A stretch of 64,000 nt of DNA from an uncultured Anaerolineaceae bacterium (GTDB taxonomy: Bacteria > Chloroflexota > Anaerolineae > Anaerolineales > Anaerolineaceae), in contig CAKMKJ010000014.1 in assembly GCA_927443345.1 (NCBI GenBank), positions 1 through 64,000 of the forward strand, read 5' to 3'. The notes below the pieces were generated by a model, which worked only from the letters and a program-made list of their open reading frames with translations, was not told the DNA's origin and ran no database searches. Position numbers and translations under genes: made by a program. Of the stretch, positions 8,317 to 16,547 are shown piece after piece (the stretch's first letter is position 1; each line of letters begins with the position of its first letter).

Positions 8317-8577
8317 ATGATGGGTAATTATGGATATGGGTTTGGTGGATTGGGTCTTGTCGGAATGATCCTTGGTTCAATTGTTGTGATTGGTATCATC
8401 GTAGGAGTTATCCTGTTGATCGTTTGGGCAGTTCGAAAGTCGAACGGAACCAGCAACCAATCGAACTCCCAGACAATTGCAAATCAGTCAGCCAAAGATA
8501 TTGCCCAAGCGCGTTATGCTAAAGGTGAGATCACTCGTGATGAATATCAGCGTATCCTTGCTGATCTTGAAAAGTAA
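8317..8577 (+). CDS. SHOCT-domain membrane protein, copy 1a
   Basis: 86 residues: a Gly-rich start, one long transmembrane helix (about 14-42), a polar linker and a C-terminal SHOCT motif (AQARYAKGEITRDEYQRI). SHOCT is a short domain placed at protein ends and thought to act in oligomerisation or interaction. AAAAGGAAGG precedes the ATG. Copy 2a at 9137 is a clear paralogue; the two-gene unit has been duplicated in tandem. Confidence 0.75.
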   Translation: MMGNYGYGFGGLGLVGMILGSIVVIGIIVGVILLIVWAVRKSNGTSNQSNSQTIANQSAKDIAQARYAKGEITRDEYQRILADLEK

Positions 8578-8588
8578 GAAGGTATAAA

Positions 8589-8786
8589 ATGATGTTTGGC
8601 GGAATGATGTTTTTCTCGGTCCTGATAATTGTTTTAGCCGTTTTGTTGGTGAAGAATCTTTTTCAATCGAAACAACCTACTCAGAAAAATACCGACTTGA
8701 CTTCCCGGCAAATTCTTGACCAGCGCTATGCAAGAGGTGAGATTGACCAGGAACAATATTTACTAATGGTCAGTGATTTAAAATAA
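8589..8786 (+). CDS. SHOCT-domain membrane protein, copy 1b
   Basis: 65 residues: Met-rich start (MMFGGMMFF), a transmembrane helix and a C-terminal SHOCT motif (QRYARGEIDQEQY). It begins 11 nt after copy 1a and is followed by a terminator. The paralogue lies at 9404. The two proteins of each unit may form a hetero-oligomer through their SHOCT ends, which is speculative. Confidence 0.7.
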   Translation: MMFGGMMFFSVLIIVLAVLLVKNLFQSKQPTQKNTDLTSRQILDQRYARGEIDQEQYLLMVSDLK

Positions 8787-8802
8787 TTTTATTACGTACA
8801 GC

Positions 8803-8840
8803 TTCCAAGCAGCTCATGGCAAATATGGGCTGCTTTTTAT
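8803..8840 (+). terminator. Rho-independent terminator
   Basis: AAGCAGCTCAT (8807-8817) pairs with ATGGGCTGCTT (about 8825-8835) and is followed by TTTTAT. It ends the first SHOCT unit. Confidence 0.75.
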
Positions 8841-8922
8841 ATATATGAGTCAATCCTATCGATTATTTTATTTATACTATTACTTTAAAAAAATAATAAT
8901 CTGTTTAACAACTTGGAGTTAA

Positions 8923-8991
8923 CTAAGCATTAACCCCTATTTGGTTTTGAGCCTAATAGCCGTGGTTTTGTACATGGGCAATGGGTATAGT
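8923..8991 (+). promoter_or_regulatory. Regulon promoter P3
   Basis: Dyad CTAAGCATTAACCCCTAT (8923-8940), GC-N6-GC box at 8951-8960 and -10 TATAGT at 8986-8991, 63 nt after the dyad start. It is nearly identical to P2 at the dyad and drives the second SHOCT unit. Confidence 0.65.
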
Positions 8992-8995
8992 TAAA

Positions 8996-9070
8996 ACATC
9001 TTCTCCTCCTACGCAGAGTAAGGCACCAATCATTCTCATAGGTGATGGATGGTGCCTTACAAATGCAAAG
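8996..9070 (+). promoter_or_regulatory. Leader hairpin B with CU-rich 5' tract
   Basis: ACATCTTCTCCTCCT lies at the predicted transcript start, followed by GTAAGGCACCA (9018-9028) pairing with TGGTGCCTTAC (9050-9060) around a loop containing TCTCATAGGTG, then AAATGCAAAG. Total hairpin length (43 nt) matches leader A (42 nt), although the stem arms are unrelated. A small second dyad, CAAACTG/CAGTTTG, lies at about 9095-9115 before the ribosome site. Confidence 0.6.
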
Positions 9071-9136
9071 AAGATTAAAAAAGTAATCCATGGTCAAACT
9101 GCAAAAGTCAGTTTGAATAGAAAAGGAAGGTTTAAA

Positions 9137-9391
9137 ATGATGGGATATTTGGGAAACGGTAGTTTTAGCTGGATCGGTATGTTAGTGAATATGGTGATCA
9201 TGCTCGCAATTGTTGTCGGATTCGTTCTCCTTGTAATCTGGGCAGTTCGACGTACAAGCGGAAATAATCACCAGCCTGTTATTCAAGGATCATCCAGTCC
9301 TACTGCCAAAGATATTGCCCAGGCTCGTTATGCCAAGGGTGAAATCACACGAGATGAATACCAACAGATCCTCACCGATCTGACAAAATAA
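9137..9391 (+). CDS. SHOCT-domain membrane protein, copy 2a
   Basis: 84 residues. The ATG at 9137 (AAAAGGAAGG upstream) is chosen over a far-upstream in-frame start that would run through the leader hairpin. One transmembrane helix (about 13-40) and a C-terminal SHOCT motif almost identical to copy 1a (AQARYAKGEITRDEYQQI). It differs in control: copy 1 has the OmpR-type repeats, this copy the ATAGGCA-type promoter, so the duplicate appears to have been moved to the other regulon. Confidence 0.75.
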   Translation: MMGYLGNGSFSWIGMLVNMVIMLAIVVGFVLLVIWAVRRTSGNNHQPVIQGSSSPTAKDIAQARYAKGEITRDEYQQILTDLTK

Positions 9392-9403
9392 GAAAGGATC
9401 ATA

Positions 9404-9610
9404 ATGATAATGATGGGTTTTGGTGGAATGATGTTATTCGGAATTGCAGTATTGTTTGCTGTAGTGTTACTTGTGAATGAAACTCCTCAACCGATTGGAC
9501 AACCTGAACGTGTTCAGCCGGTCAGTGCCCGACAAATCCTAGATCGGCAATACGCCAAAGGAGAAATAACCCAGGAGCAATATTATTCGATGATCAATGA
9601 TATCAAGTAA
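9404..9610 (+). CDS. SHOCT-domain membrane protein, copy 2b
   Basis: 68 residues: Met-rich start, one helix, SHOCT motif (RQYAKGEITQEQYYSM). It follows copy 2a by 12 nt with AGAAAGGATCATA before the ATG, and is the paralogue of 8589-8786. A strong terminator follows. Confidence 0.7.
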   Translation: MIMMGFGGMMLFGIAVLFAVVLLVNETPQPIGQPERVQPVSARQILDRQYAKGEITQEQYYSMINDIK

Positions 9611-9628
9611 CTTTTGCACAATACATTG

Positions 9629-9660
9629 AACAACCCACCAAGTCGGTGGGTTGTTCTTTT
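9629..9660 (+). terminator. Rho-independent terminator
   Basis: AACAACCCACC (9629-9639) pairs perfectly with GGTGGGTTGTT (9645-9655), followed by CTTTT. It ends the second SHOCT unit and faces the leftward sortase gene. Confidence 0.85.
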
Positions 9661-9690
9661 ATGATCAATAAGAATCAAGGTCTAAAGATT

Positions 9691-10365
9691 TCATTCAACC
9701 TGTAACCGGGCGGTAACAATGATCCGCTGAGTATCAATAAGATACGGATAACAGGAAATCAAGGTCACACTTTCGTAAGGGGTTGGATCCATAACATCCA
9801 CTTGATCGGGGTTAACCAACGACCATCCTTCAACAATGTAGGTGTATGATCGAGTGAAGGTATAGATGATAACCTTGTCCCCGACTTTCAATTGATCCAG
9901 ATAACGAAAGACTTCGCCAAAAGTGTCATTGTGGCCTGAAAGCACCATGTTTCCAATTTCACCCGGATTTGCAGTACCAATGTGTTGTCCAACACCTTTT
10001 TTCAATTGTTCTGGTCCATCTCCACGGACTATCGGAGCATCAATATTCAAGGCTGGGATCTGAATTCGAACACCATTATGGGGTGCAGGTGTTTGATATT
10101 GAATATTCAAATCTGATTTGACAAAGGGTTTGATATTCAGAGGAATCTGACTTGAAGAGACCTGGTTTTCGATATACGAGCTTGGAGAGGTATTTCCTCC
10201 AGGCAAAATAAGCGCCCTAATCAATGCAGTAGGGGTTAGAGTTGGCAGCGACCAGTTATTTTTCGATACATTATTCAGCTTCAGAAGACTCATACCAGCA
10301 TAACCAAATATTCCCAGCAAGGCAATAATAATCAACCCCTCAATAAATCGCAGAAATTGATTCAC
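9691..10365 (-). CDS. Sortase (class D/E-like)
   Basis: 224 residues: N-terminal transmembrane anchor (about 8-28), a Pro/Ser-rich linker, then a sortase beta-barrel. The catalytic triad is visible: His in LSGHND, Cys in TLISCYP and Arg in QRIIVTAR. Sortases join surface proteins to the envelope through a C-terminal sorting signal; no LPxTG-type substrate is seen next to it. It is transcribed with, and 28 nt downstream of, the Agl23-like gene. In Chloroflexota such single-domain sortases are common, but their substrates are mostly unknown. Confidence 0.85.
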   Translation of the reverse strand: MNQFLRFIEGLIIIALLGIFGYAGMSLLKLNNVSKNNWSLPTLTPTALIRALILPGGNTSPSSYIENQVSSSQIPLNIKPFVKSDLNIQYQTPAPHNGVRIQIPALNIDAPIVRGDGPEQLKKGVGQHIGTANPGEIGNMVLSGHNDTFGEVFRYLDQLKVGDKVIIYTFTRSYTYIVEGWSLVNPDQVDVMDPTPYESVTLISCYPYLIDTQRIIVTARLQVE

Positions 10366-10393
10366 TTATTTCCTCTCATAAAAACCTGTTTAC

Positions 10394-13327
10394 TCATGGT
10401 TGATTAATTGAGAAACGTACGAACCTGTTGTTACCGGCATCAGCAATCCAAACATACCCTGAAGAATCCAGGGCAACGCCATTGGGCAAGCCGAAAGCAT
10501 TTTCTTCCGGCCCGTATTTGCCAAAAACGAACTGCGGGTTTCCTTGTGAGGAGAAGACAAGTACTCGATAACCTTCAGGATCGGTGACGATGACCCTGCC
10601 TTCTTGATCAACCGCGATATAGGGTTTGTTATCCATTGAATCGCTGTTCCAACCTTTAACTTCAAAACTTGATATAAATTGCCCTTCTGGCGAGTAGATG
10701 GCAACCCGCATATTCCATGTGTCAGCTACGTAGACATTTCCGTCGGGTCCGATTGCGATGCCAACGGGTTCATCAAGACTCGCATCACCCGTTTTATCGA
10801 ATTCAAATAAAGGTTTACCATCTGAAGTAAAAACCATAACGCGCTTATTGCCAGTATCAGTCACATAGATTTTTCCATCTTTCGAAACAGCCAATCCCCG
10901 TGGACCCCAAAGACGATCCAAACCATCTTCTGCCGTTCCAGCAATTCCCCATCGGTTAAGGAACTTGCCGTTTTGATCAAATTTTTGAATACGGTGATTC
11001 CATGTATCCGCCACCAGTACATTCCCATTTTGATCAAGGGCAATACCCCAGGGTTCATTAAAGGTTCCAGAATTTGCTGGTGTTTGTCCATTTGAGGTCA
11101 GAGTCCCCCATGTGGTTAGTAATTCACCTTGAGCGTTATATTTCACCACGCGTGCATTTCCACTATCTAAAACATAAATAATGCCGTCTTTGCCAACGAC
11201 CATATTACGTGGGGTGTTTAAACCTCCAATACTTATGATCTTATCCGGTGTCAGGTCTCGTTGAAGATTTGCATACACATCCACCGAAGGTGCGGTCTCT
11301 GGCAGTATAGTGGAACCCAAACTAAAACTGAGCATTTGTAAAGCAATATCTTTTCGCACATAAACGCGCATCTTTTCAGCCAAAGGCCATTGTGTGGGAG
11401 GCACCAGGTCTGCTCCAGTCAGTTTGGCGTATTGGTTGTAATCTCGCTGCCAGAGAATATCCAGGATCGCATTTCTCATCTCTTTATCTTTAAGCGCCTT
11501 CCAAATGCGACCCCAGGTCAAATTCCTGTAATCTTCAAGTGGCCACCATAGCCGGATTACTTCGAAACGATGATAATTGGAACCCAAAAGTAACTCGACT
11601 TTTTTCCAGTTCTTAGGTCCGGCAAGAACAACTGGAGCATTAAGGGCATCCCTGTTGGGTTGAGCACCAAAAAAAGCTCTGTTTGGATAATTCCTTAAAT
11701 ACCAGCTCATTGGCCAGGAAACCTCATCATCAAAGGCGATTTTTAGGTTTTTACCCTCTCCCGTGTGGTTTGCGATGGCTTCAATGTCATTCAATACCCA
11801 TTTGACCCCTGGTGCACCATGAGCGTAATCAATGAACTCAGTGGAGTAGTCGTAATTCACATAATTGACCATGAATGAGGTACGCAGCGTGAGTAAAAAC
11901 AAGATTCCAATACCTATTAATCCAACCTTGATGAACCATTCATGGCGTTTTTTATAGTTTTGATATTCTCTCCAATTTCCTTCAAGAAGTTGTCCGATCC
12001 ACCAGGCAGATAAAAGGATAAAAGGAACGATGATGTGGGTTGAATGCCAGGGCATTTTTTCGCCTGAAAGCGTTAATGCGGCAAATATTCCAATCGCCCA
12101 CCAAAGTGTAAAGGGGACCATAACATTGGCTAACTCGGAGAGGTATTTGCGTTTAGTAAAGTAATGGATGGCTGCACCAACCCCGCCAATAAGCGGGAGG
12201 TATTCGTAGATCGGCACAACAATCAGGAAGTAATACCAGGGCTGTCCACCCCGGGCAACTGCTTGTTGTGAAAGCCAGTAACCAAGTGAACCGGTAAAGC
12301 CGCTGGCCAATCCTGCGGGATTGGTAAAGAATGAGCTGAATAATGGGATACTAATTGCAAGGAACAATCCCGCAAGTTTCAACCAACGTAACTTTCCCCA
12401 AGCGAAACCAATCACTGCACTAAGAATAGTAAAACCACCCAAGAGCCCAAATAAACGGATACCGTGTACCCCTTTAATCCATTCTGTGCCTTGACTTCCT
12501 AAAACTGCATTATCTACAAAAGGAATTCCAGTTGCTTTAACAAAAAATGGATTTAACAGCGGTATAAGAATTGGAGATGAGAAAAATGCTCCCAGCGTGA
12601 TCATTAAGATAAGCAAATCAAATTCGGCTGACGTCTTGATCGCTTTCCAATGCCAACCATGGATAGTAAACATCCGCATAAAAAGAAAGAATGCAAAAAT
12701 TGCTAGATAGATAAATGTAATTTCCATGGTGGAAAACATGAGCGCCAAAGCGGTCACAAAGAGAGCCAGATACTTTTCTTTGCGATCGTGCAGGTAAGCG
12801 AGAATTGCAAAAACCATCAAAAGCATCCAGGCAATCACCATGATGTCGTGACGAATGTACCTGGAGTAATATAAAATATATGGGGATACCAATAATAAAA
12901 TGGAGCCAATCATTGCGCCAAATCTTCCAATCCAGGGTTTAAAAAGCTTAGGGATGAGGATGACAATCAAGATGCCCATGATCGCAGGTACCAACCGTGA
13001 GGCAAAGTCATTGGCGCCGAAGAGTAGATTTATCAACGCTGTGGATTCAAACAAGAATGGACCGTGCATCATTGGCGAATGGAGATATCCGCCACCGGTT
13101 GTGATCAACCATGAGTAAAAAACATGCAGACTTTCATCGTGACTCATGACTCGCGACCCCAACCCCACCAGTCGCGTAAGAATTGCGGCTAAATAGATGA
13201 AGGCATATACAATCCCTTCCCACGTTAATAAGAAGGGTTGTTCGAATTTATTATGCAATTTGGTAAACACGTTTACAGAAGAAGGATGCTCGTTTTCAAG
13301 AGGTTCTTGATCGCTTGGTTTATCCAC
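10394..13327 (-). CDS. Agl23/TIGR03663-like membrane protein with C-terminal NHL repeats
   Basis: 977 residues. The N-terminal part (about 35-500) has a dozen or so transmembrane helices with the early DESLH motif typical of GT-C type glycosyltransferases and TIGR03663 flippase-associated proteins. The last 290 residues form an NHL-type beta-propeller with repeated P-x-G-[IV]-A-[VL]-D and VADTWNHRI-like units. The likely role is surface glycan transfer or lipid-linked sugar handling. The start is GTG, with GGAG about 12 nt upstream. It forms a unit with the sortase downstream, pointing to cell-envelope decoration. Family name is recognised from the helices and DESLH block; enzymatic activity is not shown. 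Confidence 0.75.
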   Translation of the reverse strand: MDKPSDQEPLENEHPSSVNVFTKLHNKFEQPFLLTWEGIVYAFIYLAAILTRLVGLGSRVMSHDESLHVFYSWLITTGGGYLHSPMMHGPFLFESTALINLLFGANDFASRLVPAIMGILIVILIPKLFKPWIGRFGAMIGSILLLVSPYILYYSRYIRHDIMVIAWMLLMVFAILAYLHDRKEKYLALFVTALALMFSTMEITFIYLAIFAFFLFMRMFTIHGWHWKAIKTSAEFDLLILMITLGAFFSSPILIPLLNPFFVKATGIPFVDNAVLGSQGTEWIKGVHGIRLFGLLGGFTILSAVIGFAWGKLRWLKLAGLFLAISIPLFSSFFTNPAGLASGFTGSLGYWLSQQAVARGGQPWYYFLIVVPIYEYLPLIGGVGAAIHYFTKRKYLSELANVMVPFTLWWAIGIFAALTLSGEKMPWHSTHIIVPFILLSAWWIGQLLEGNWREYQNYKKRHEWFIKVGLIGIGILFLLTLRTSFMVNYVNYDYSTEFIDYAHGAPGVKWVLNDIEAIANHTGEGKNLKIAFDDEVSWPMSWYLRNYPNRAFFGAQPNRDALNAPVVLAGPKNWKKVELLLGSNYHRFEVIRLWWPLEDYRNLTWGRIWKALKDKEMRNAILDILWQRDYNQYAKLTGADLVPPTQWPLAEKMRVYVRKDIALQMLSFSLGSTILPETAPSVDVYANLQRDLTPDKIISIGGLNTPRNMVVGKDGIIYVLDSGNARVVKYNAQGELLTTWGTLTSNGQTPANSGTFNEPWGIALDQNGNVLVADTWNHRIQKFDQNGKFLNRWGIAGTAEDGLDRLWGPRGLAVSKDGKIYVTDTGNKRVMVFTSDGKPLFEFDKTGDASLDEPVGIAIGPDGNVYVADTWNMRVAIYSPEGQFISSFEVKGWNSDSMDNKPYIAVDQEGRVIVTDPEGYRVLVFSSQGNPQFVFGKYGPEENAFGLPNGVALDSSGYVWIADAGNNRFVRFSINQP

Positions 13328-13525
13328 GTAATTGTTTTCTCCAGTGATTATGAGATGCCACCCTGATTATGATAGCAAAAATGCATAAAACCCCAAAGGC
13401 AATCTTGCGTACCTATTGGCGCGCACTATTACCTAGCTAAAACCCAGCTAAATGGCCTATTGTGGAGGATAGGTTTGTCTCATACAATTTTTCAAAATCA
13501 GAAAATATTAAAAGGAGGGGTACGA
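13328..13525. promoter_or_regulatory. Divergent intergenic region
   Basis: It separates the leftward Agl23-like gene from the rightward DUF1573-like gene. It holds AGCTAAAAC and AGCTAAATG direct repeats followed by GGCCTAT (13454-13460), a partial match to the island dyad, but no -10 lies at the 63-nt position, so it is not counted as a regulon promoter. AAAGGAGGGG before 13526 is a strong ribosome site. Confidence 0.35.
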
Positions 13526-14020
13526 ATGGCAAACAAGAAACCTTATTCAACAAAACGCCAACAACCCCAAAAAAGAAGTCGAAAAAATTCCTGGGTGTAT
13601 GTTATCGCTGTTTTATTGGTTGTAACAACAACGCTGACTGTCGTATTGCAGAAAAAAGCTCAACCTTATACCCCTGAATTTACGGGAGGGCCAAGTTTAA
13701 AAGTGAACAAAGAATCACTTGACTTGGGAAATCAAAAAAATTTGGTTCCGGTATTGGTGTCATTTGAGTTATCAAATGTTGGCGATCAATCTCTTATTTT
13801 TACAGAGGCTCCATACATTGAAGTAGTAAAAGGATGTTGTCCACCTACCCCCGAAATTGGAACAATGACGTTACAACCTGGTCAAAAGACAACGCTTTCT
13901 TTTAAGCTGATGATGCATGAAGGGATGGATGGGTTCCATGATTTCAAGGTGCACATTCCAAACAATGACCCTGCGAAAAAAGACCAAACCCTTGAAGTAC
14001 TCTCAAATTGGGTTCCTTAA
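13526..14020 (+). CDS. DUF1573-like membrane-anchored protein with CC motif
   Basis: 164 residues. A basic N-terminus and one transmembrane helix (about 24-43) are followed by an Ig-like domain resembling DUF1573 (LDLGNQKN, SFELSNVGD) with the unusual GCCPPTPE motif. The ATG at 13526 is chosen for its ideal ribosome site. It stands alone with a terminator downstream and an unrelated leftward gene upstream. The vicinal Cys pair could be a disulfide or metal site. Function unknown. Confidence 0.6.
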   Translation: MANKKPYSTKRQQPQKRSRKNSWVYVIAVLLVVTTTLTVVLQKKAQPYTPEFTGGPSLKVNKESLDLGNQKNLVPVLVSFELSNVGDQSLIFTEAPYIEVVKGCCPPTPEIGTMTLQPGQKTTLSFKLMMHEGMDGFHDFKVHIPNNDPAKKDQTLEVLSNWVP

Positions 14021-14054
14021 TTCACAAAAGTCAAATTATTAATTCAAACAAAAA

Positions 14055-14092
14055 TAAACAAAGGCAGTGATTATCACACTGCCTTTGTTTTG
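14055..14092 (+). terminator. Rho-independent terminator
   Basis: AACAAAGGCAGTG (about 14057-14069) pairs with CACTGCCTTTGTT (14077-14089), followed by TTGTT. Confidence 0.75.
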
Positions 14093-14112
14093 TTATTCCT
14101 CGACCATGATTC

Positions 14113-14181
14113 GTAGGCAAAACGGCCTATCTTCACGCACGCTGTTTCGCCCTAAAGGTATGTAAGCTATCTTCATATACT
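14113..14181 (+). promoter_or_regulatory. Regulon promoter P4
   Basis: Dyad GTAGGCAAAACGGCCTAT (14113-14130), GC-N6-GC box at 14141-14150 and -10 TATACT at 14176-14181, 63 nt after the dyad start. It drives the PCYCGC/CuA operon. Confidence 0.65.
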
Positions 14182-14223
14182 AAGAGCAGATGATTATCTT
14201 TTACATGTCAGAAGGAGCGATCT

Positions 14224-14703
14224 ATGGAAAAAAATTCAGTCGGGAATAAATCTCGAAAACGATGGATTTTATCAATTTTAGTAATCATTCCGCTGGCTGT
14301 TTTTTTGGCAGCTTGCAGCAGTACGCCGGTAGCGTCCATCAAGGAACCCACTAAAGCGCTGCCGCCTATTGATGTTAAAGCAGAGATTCTCAAGTCCCCG
14401 GCGAACGTCCAGGCGGCATATCAATTTGCCATCACAAACCCGGATGCTTTGAAAAATGTGCCATGCTACTGTGGATGCGGTGCAGTGGGTCACACATCCA
14501 ATTACTCGTGCTACGTAAAGGAAGTCAAACCCTCGGGTGAAGTAGTCAACGATCCGCATTCTCTTTATTGCTACTTATGTGTTCGGATAAATGAAGATAC
14601 CCAAAAGATGACGAAAGAAGGAAAAACACCCGCAGAAATTCGTGCAGCGATTGATACAACGTATTCAAAGTATGGTCAATCGAACATGCCGCCGGTAAAA
14701 TGA
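14224..14703 (+). CDS. PCYCGC-motif lipoprotein
   Basis: 159 residues: lipoprotein signal with lipobox LAACS, then a domain carrying PCYCGCGAVGH and further conserved Cys (YSCYVKE; YCYLCVRIN). PCYCGC proteins are small exported lipoproteins thought to bind copper through their Cys cluster; biochemical proof is scarce. GAAGGAGCG lies upstream of the ATG. Its stop overlaps the next start (ATGA), coupling it to the CuA-domain protein. The regulon promoter at 14113 and the copper-site neighbours make copper delivery to those CuA sites an attractive inference. Confidence 0.8.
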   Translation: MEKNSVGNKSRKRWILSILVIIPLAVFLAACSSTPVASIKEPTKALPPIDVKAEILKSPANVQAAYQFAITNPDALKNVPCYCGCGAVGHTSNYSCYVKEVKPSGEVVNDPHSLYCYLCVRINEDTQKMTKEGKTPAEIRAAIDTTYSKYGQSNMPPVK

Positions 14704-15218
14704 TGGAAGAACTCCTGTCCACTCAAGAAGAGTTAAACCATCAATCTCTACAAACAAAATGGCGGTTGATGGTATTAATCAGTCAGTGTGCTTTATTGAT
14801 CCTTTTTTTACCAATACCACTGGTGACGCCCAAGCCAATTGATCGATTGATCCATATTGACGCCACCAGTTTTCAGTTCACACCTGCAGAAATAAAGGTC
14901 AACCAGGGCGACCGAGTAACGATCGAGTTCGTCTCCACGGATGTGGTTCACGGAATCTCTATCGATGGGTATGATTTTCAACTTACTTCGGACCCTGGTC
15001 AGCCCGTAACAGGGACCTTTGTTGCTTCCTGGCCTGGCATGTTTCGCTTTCGCTGTTCTGTTGCCTGCGGCAACCTACATCCGTTCATGATCGGAAAACT
15101 CTGGGTCGGACCGAATTTGATATTGATCCGCGGGGTGCTGCTTGGAATTTTGGCTGTTGTGGCAGCTATTTTTTCTTTGAAGAAATCTAAAGTATTAAAA
15201 ACAGGAAAAACATCATGA
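14700..15218 (+). CDS. Membrane-anchored CuA-type cupredoxin (COX2-like), first copy
   Basis: 172 residues: transmembrane helix at about 22-43, an outer cupredoxin domain, and a second helix at about 140-160. The full binuclear CuA ligand set is present: His84 (DVVHGI), then C119-x3-C123-x3-H127-x2-M130 (CSVACGNLHPFM). CuA centres take electrons in cytochrome oxidase subunit II and N2O reductase, but no catalytic partner (CoxA or NosZ) lies nearby. The start overlaps the upstream stop, and the stop overlaps the next start. Confidence 0.8.
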   Translation: MMEELLSTQEELNHQSLQTKWRLMVLISQCALLILFLPIPLVTPKPIDRLIHIDATSFQFTPAEIKVNQGDRVTIEFVSTDVVHGISIDGYDFQLTSDPGQPVTGTFVASWPGMFRFRCSVACGNLHPFMIGKLWVGPNLILIRGVLLGILAVVAAIFSLKKSKVLKTGKTS

Positions 15219-16540
15219 ACCGGCTGGATCTTACCCGTACAAGATGGACAAATTTTCTTATAAGAAATCGGTGGCCGCAATTCTTAATTCGCGCCATTAC
15301 TTTGGCAGGGTTTATCTTTACGATCCTGGCTGGTTTATTGGGTTCCGTCGTTGGCAGTCATAATTTTGCGATCATCTTTGTGTGGATTGCCTGGTGGACT
15401 GCTCTAAAATTATTCTTCATCCCCTTTGGAGGCCGCTCCTGGTGCAGTATTTGCCCCATCCCGATGCCGGGTGAGTGGATTCAAAATGGAGGAATCCTTC
15501 AACCCAGAGGTAAAAATTTTGGTCTTGGAAAACGTTGGCCCAAATTCCTGCGTGGACGGTGGTTACAAGCAGGTGGGTTTATGCTTGTGGGTCTTTTTGG
15601 CGTAATCACATTAACCTCACCAAGTGTGACTTCAATTGTATTATTAATCATCCTTTTACTGGCATTTGTACTTGCCCTGGTTTTTGAACGCAGGTCTTTC
15701 TGCAATTACCTCTGTCCAATTGGAGGCTTTACCGGATTATATGCACAAGCCGCCCCTGTGGAAGTGAGAGTCAAGAACCCGGAAATTTGCTCAACGCATG
15801 CTCAAAAAAGTTGTTATGAAGCTTGCCCATGGGGTGTGTACCCCCTGGCATTGAAGTCCAGCGCCAATTGCGGTTTGTGCATGGAATGTCTGCGTGTCTG
15901 CCCATCTGATAACCTGGCTGTGAACTTGCGTCCATGGGGGAGCGATCTTGGACCAGAAACAAAACACTCTCTTGACGAAGCATTTCTTGGATTGGTCATG
16001 GTCTCCAGTGCATTAATGGACTCGGCAATTTTTCTTGGCCCGTGGGGGCAGCTAAAAATGGCGGCTTATGCGATAGGCACCGGATCGTGGTTCTTATTTG
16101 CCGGATTATTCCTCGTCATTGCCTTGATGCTTGTTCCAGGGATATATACGTTAGCTGTTTGGATTGCCAATAAACTTGGTGAGCAGAAAATGAACCTGCG
16201 AAAGGCACTTGCCCATCAAAGCCAGGTATTGGTTCCATTGGGGTTGACAGCCTGGATTGCATTTACGATTTCTTTTGCATTGGCCAAGTTCTCATACGTT
16301 TTACCGGTGGTTTCTGACCCGTTTGGGTGGGGCTGGAATTTACTAGGCACAGTGGCAAAACCCTGGGTGGGACAATCTACACTCACGAGTATGCTCTTGC
16401 AAGTGATTGTTTTAGCGCTCGGACAGTTTTGGTCCAGCCGGGTTGCCATAAAAATTTCAGGTTCGTTGAAACAGGCGCTGCCCATGATTGTTTTTTCAGC
16501 CATGACCATGGTTGGTATGCTCTGGTTATTGATCGGATAA
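15215..16540 (+). CDS. NosR/NapH-like polytopic membrane Fe-S protein
   Basis: 441 residues with about seven transmembrane helices. Cytoplasmic Cys motifs WCSICPIPMP and FCNYLCPIGG are followed by a 2[4Fe-4S] ferredoxin-like segment (about 190-235) ending CGLCMECLRVCP. This is the membrane core shared by NosR, NapH and CcoG/RdxA proteins, which move electrons across the membrane or assist Cu/haem protein maturation. Here it lies between two CuA proteins with overlapping start codons, suggesting a quinol- or ferredoxin-to-CuA electron route. Closest named subfamily cannot be fixed without a tree. Confidence 0.75.
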   Translation: MNRLDLTRTRWTNFLIRNRWPQFLIRAITLAGFIFTILAGLLGSVVGSHNFAIIFVWIAWWTALKLFFIPFGGRSWCSICPIPMPGEWIQNGGILQPRGKNFGLGKRWPKFLRGRWLQAGGFMLVGLFGVITLTSPSVTSIVLLIILLLAFVLALVFERRSFCNYLCPIGGFTGLYAQAAPVEVRVKNPEICSTHAQKSCYEACPWGVYPLALKSSANCGLCMECLRVCPSDNLAVNLRPWGSDLGPETKHSLDEAFLGLVMVSSALMDSAIFLGPWGQLKMAAYAIGTGSWFLFAGLFLVIALMLVPGIYTLAVWIANKLGEQKMNLRKALAHQSQVLVPLGLTAWIAFTISFALAKFSYVLPVVSDPFGWGWNLLGTVAKPWVGQSTLTSMLLQVIVLALGQFWSSRVAIKISGSLKQALPMIVFSAMTMVGMLWLLIG

Positions 16541-16547
16541 TAAATCG

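Noticed and set aside
8981-9136. Longer reading of the SHOCT gene starting at 8981
   Set aside because: It would translate through leader hairpin B and start inside the -10; the ATG at 9137 has an ideal ribosome site and matches the paralogue in length.
13443-13460. AGCTAAATGGCCTAT as a twelfth regulon dyad
   Set aside because: Half-site similarity is present, but the hexamer 63 nt on would put the transcript start beyond the ribosome site of the gene.
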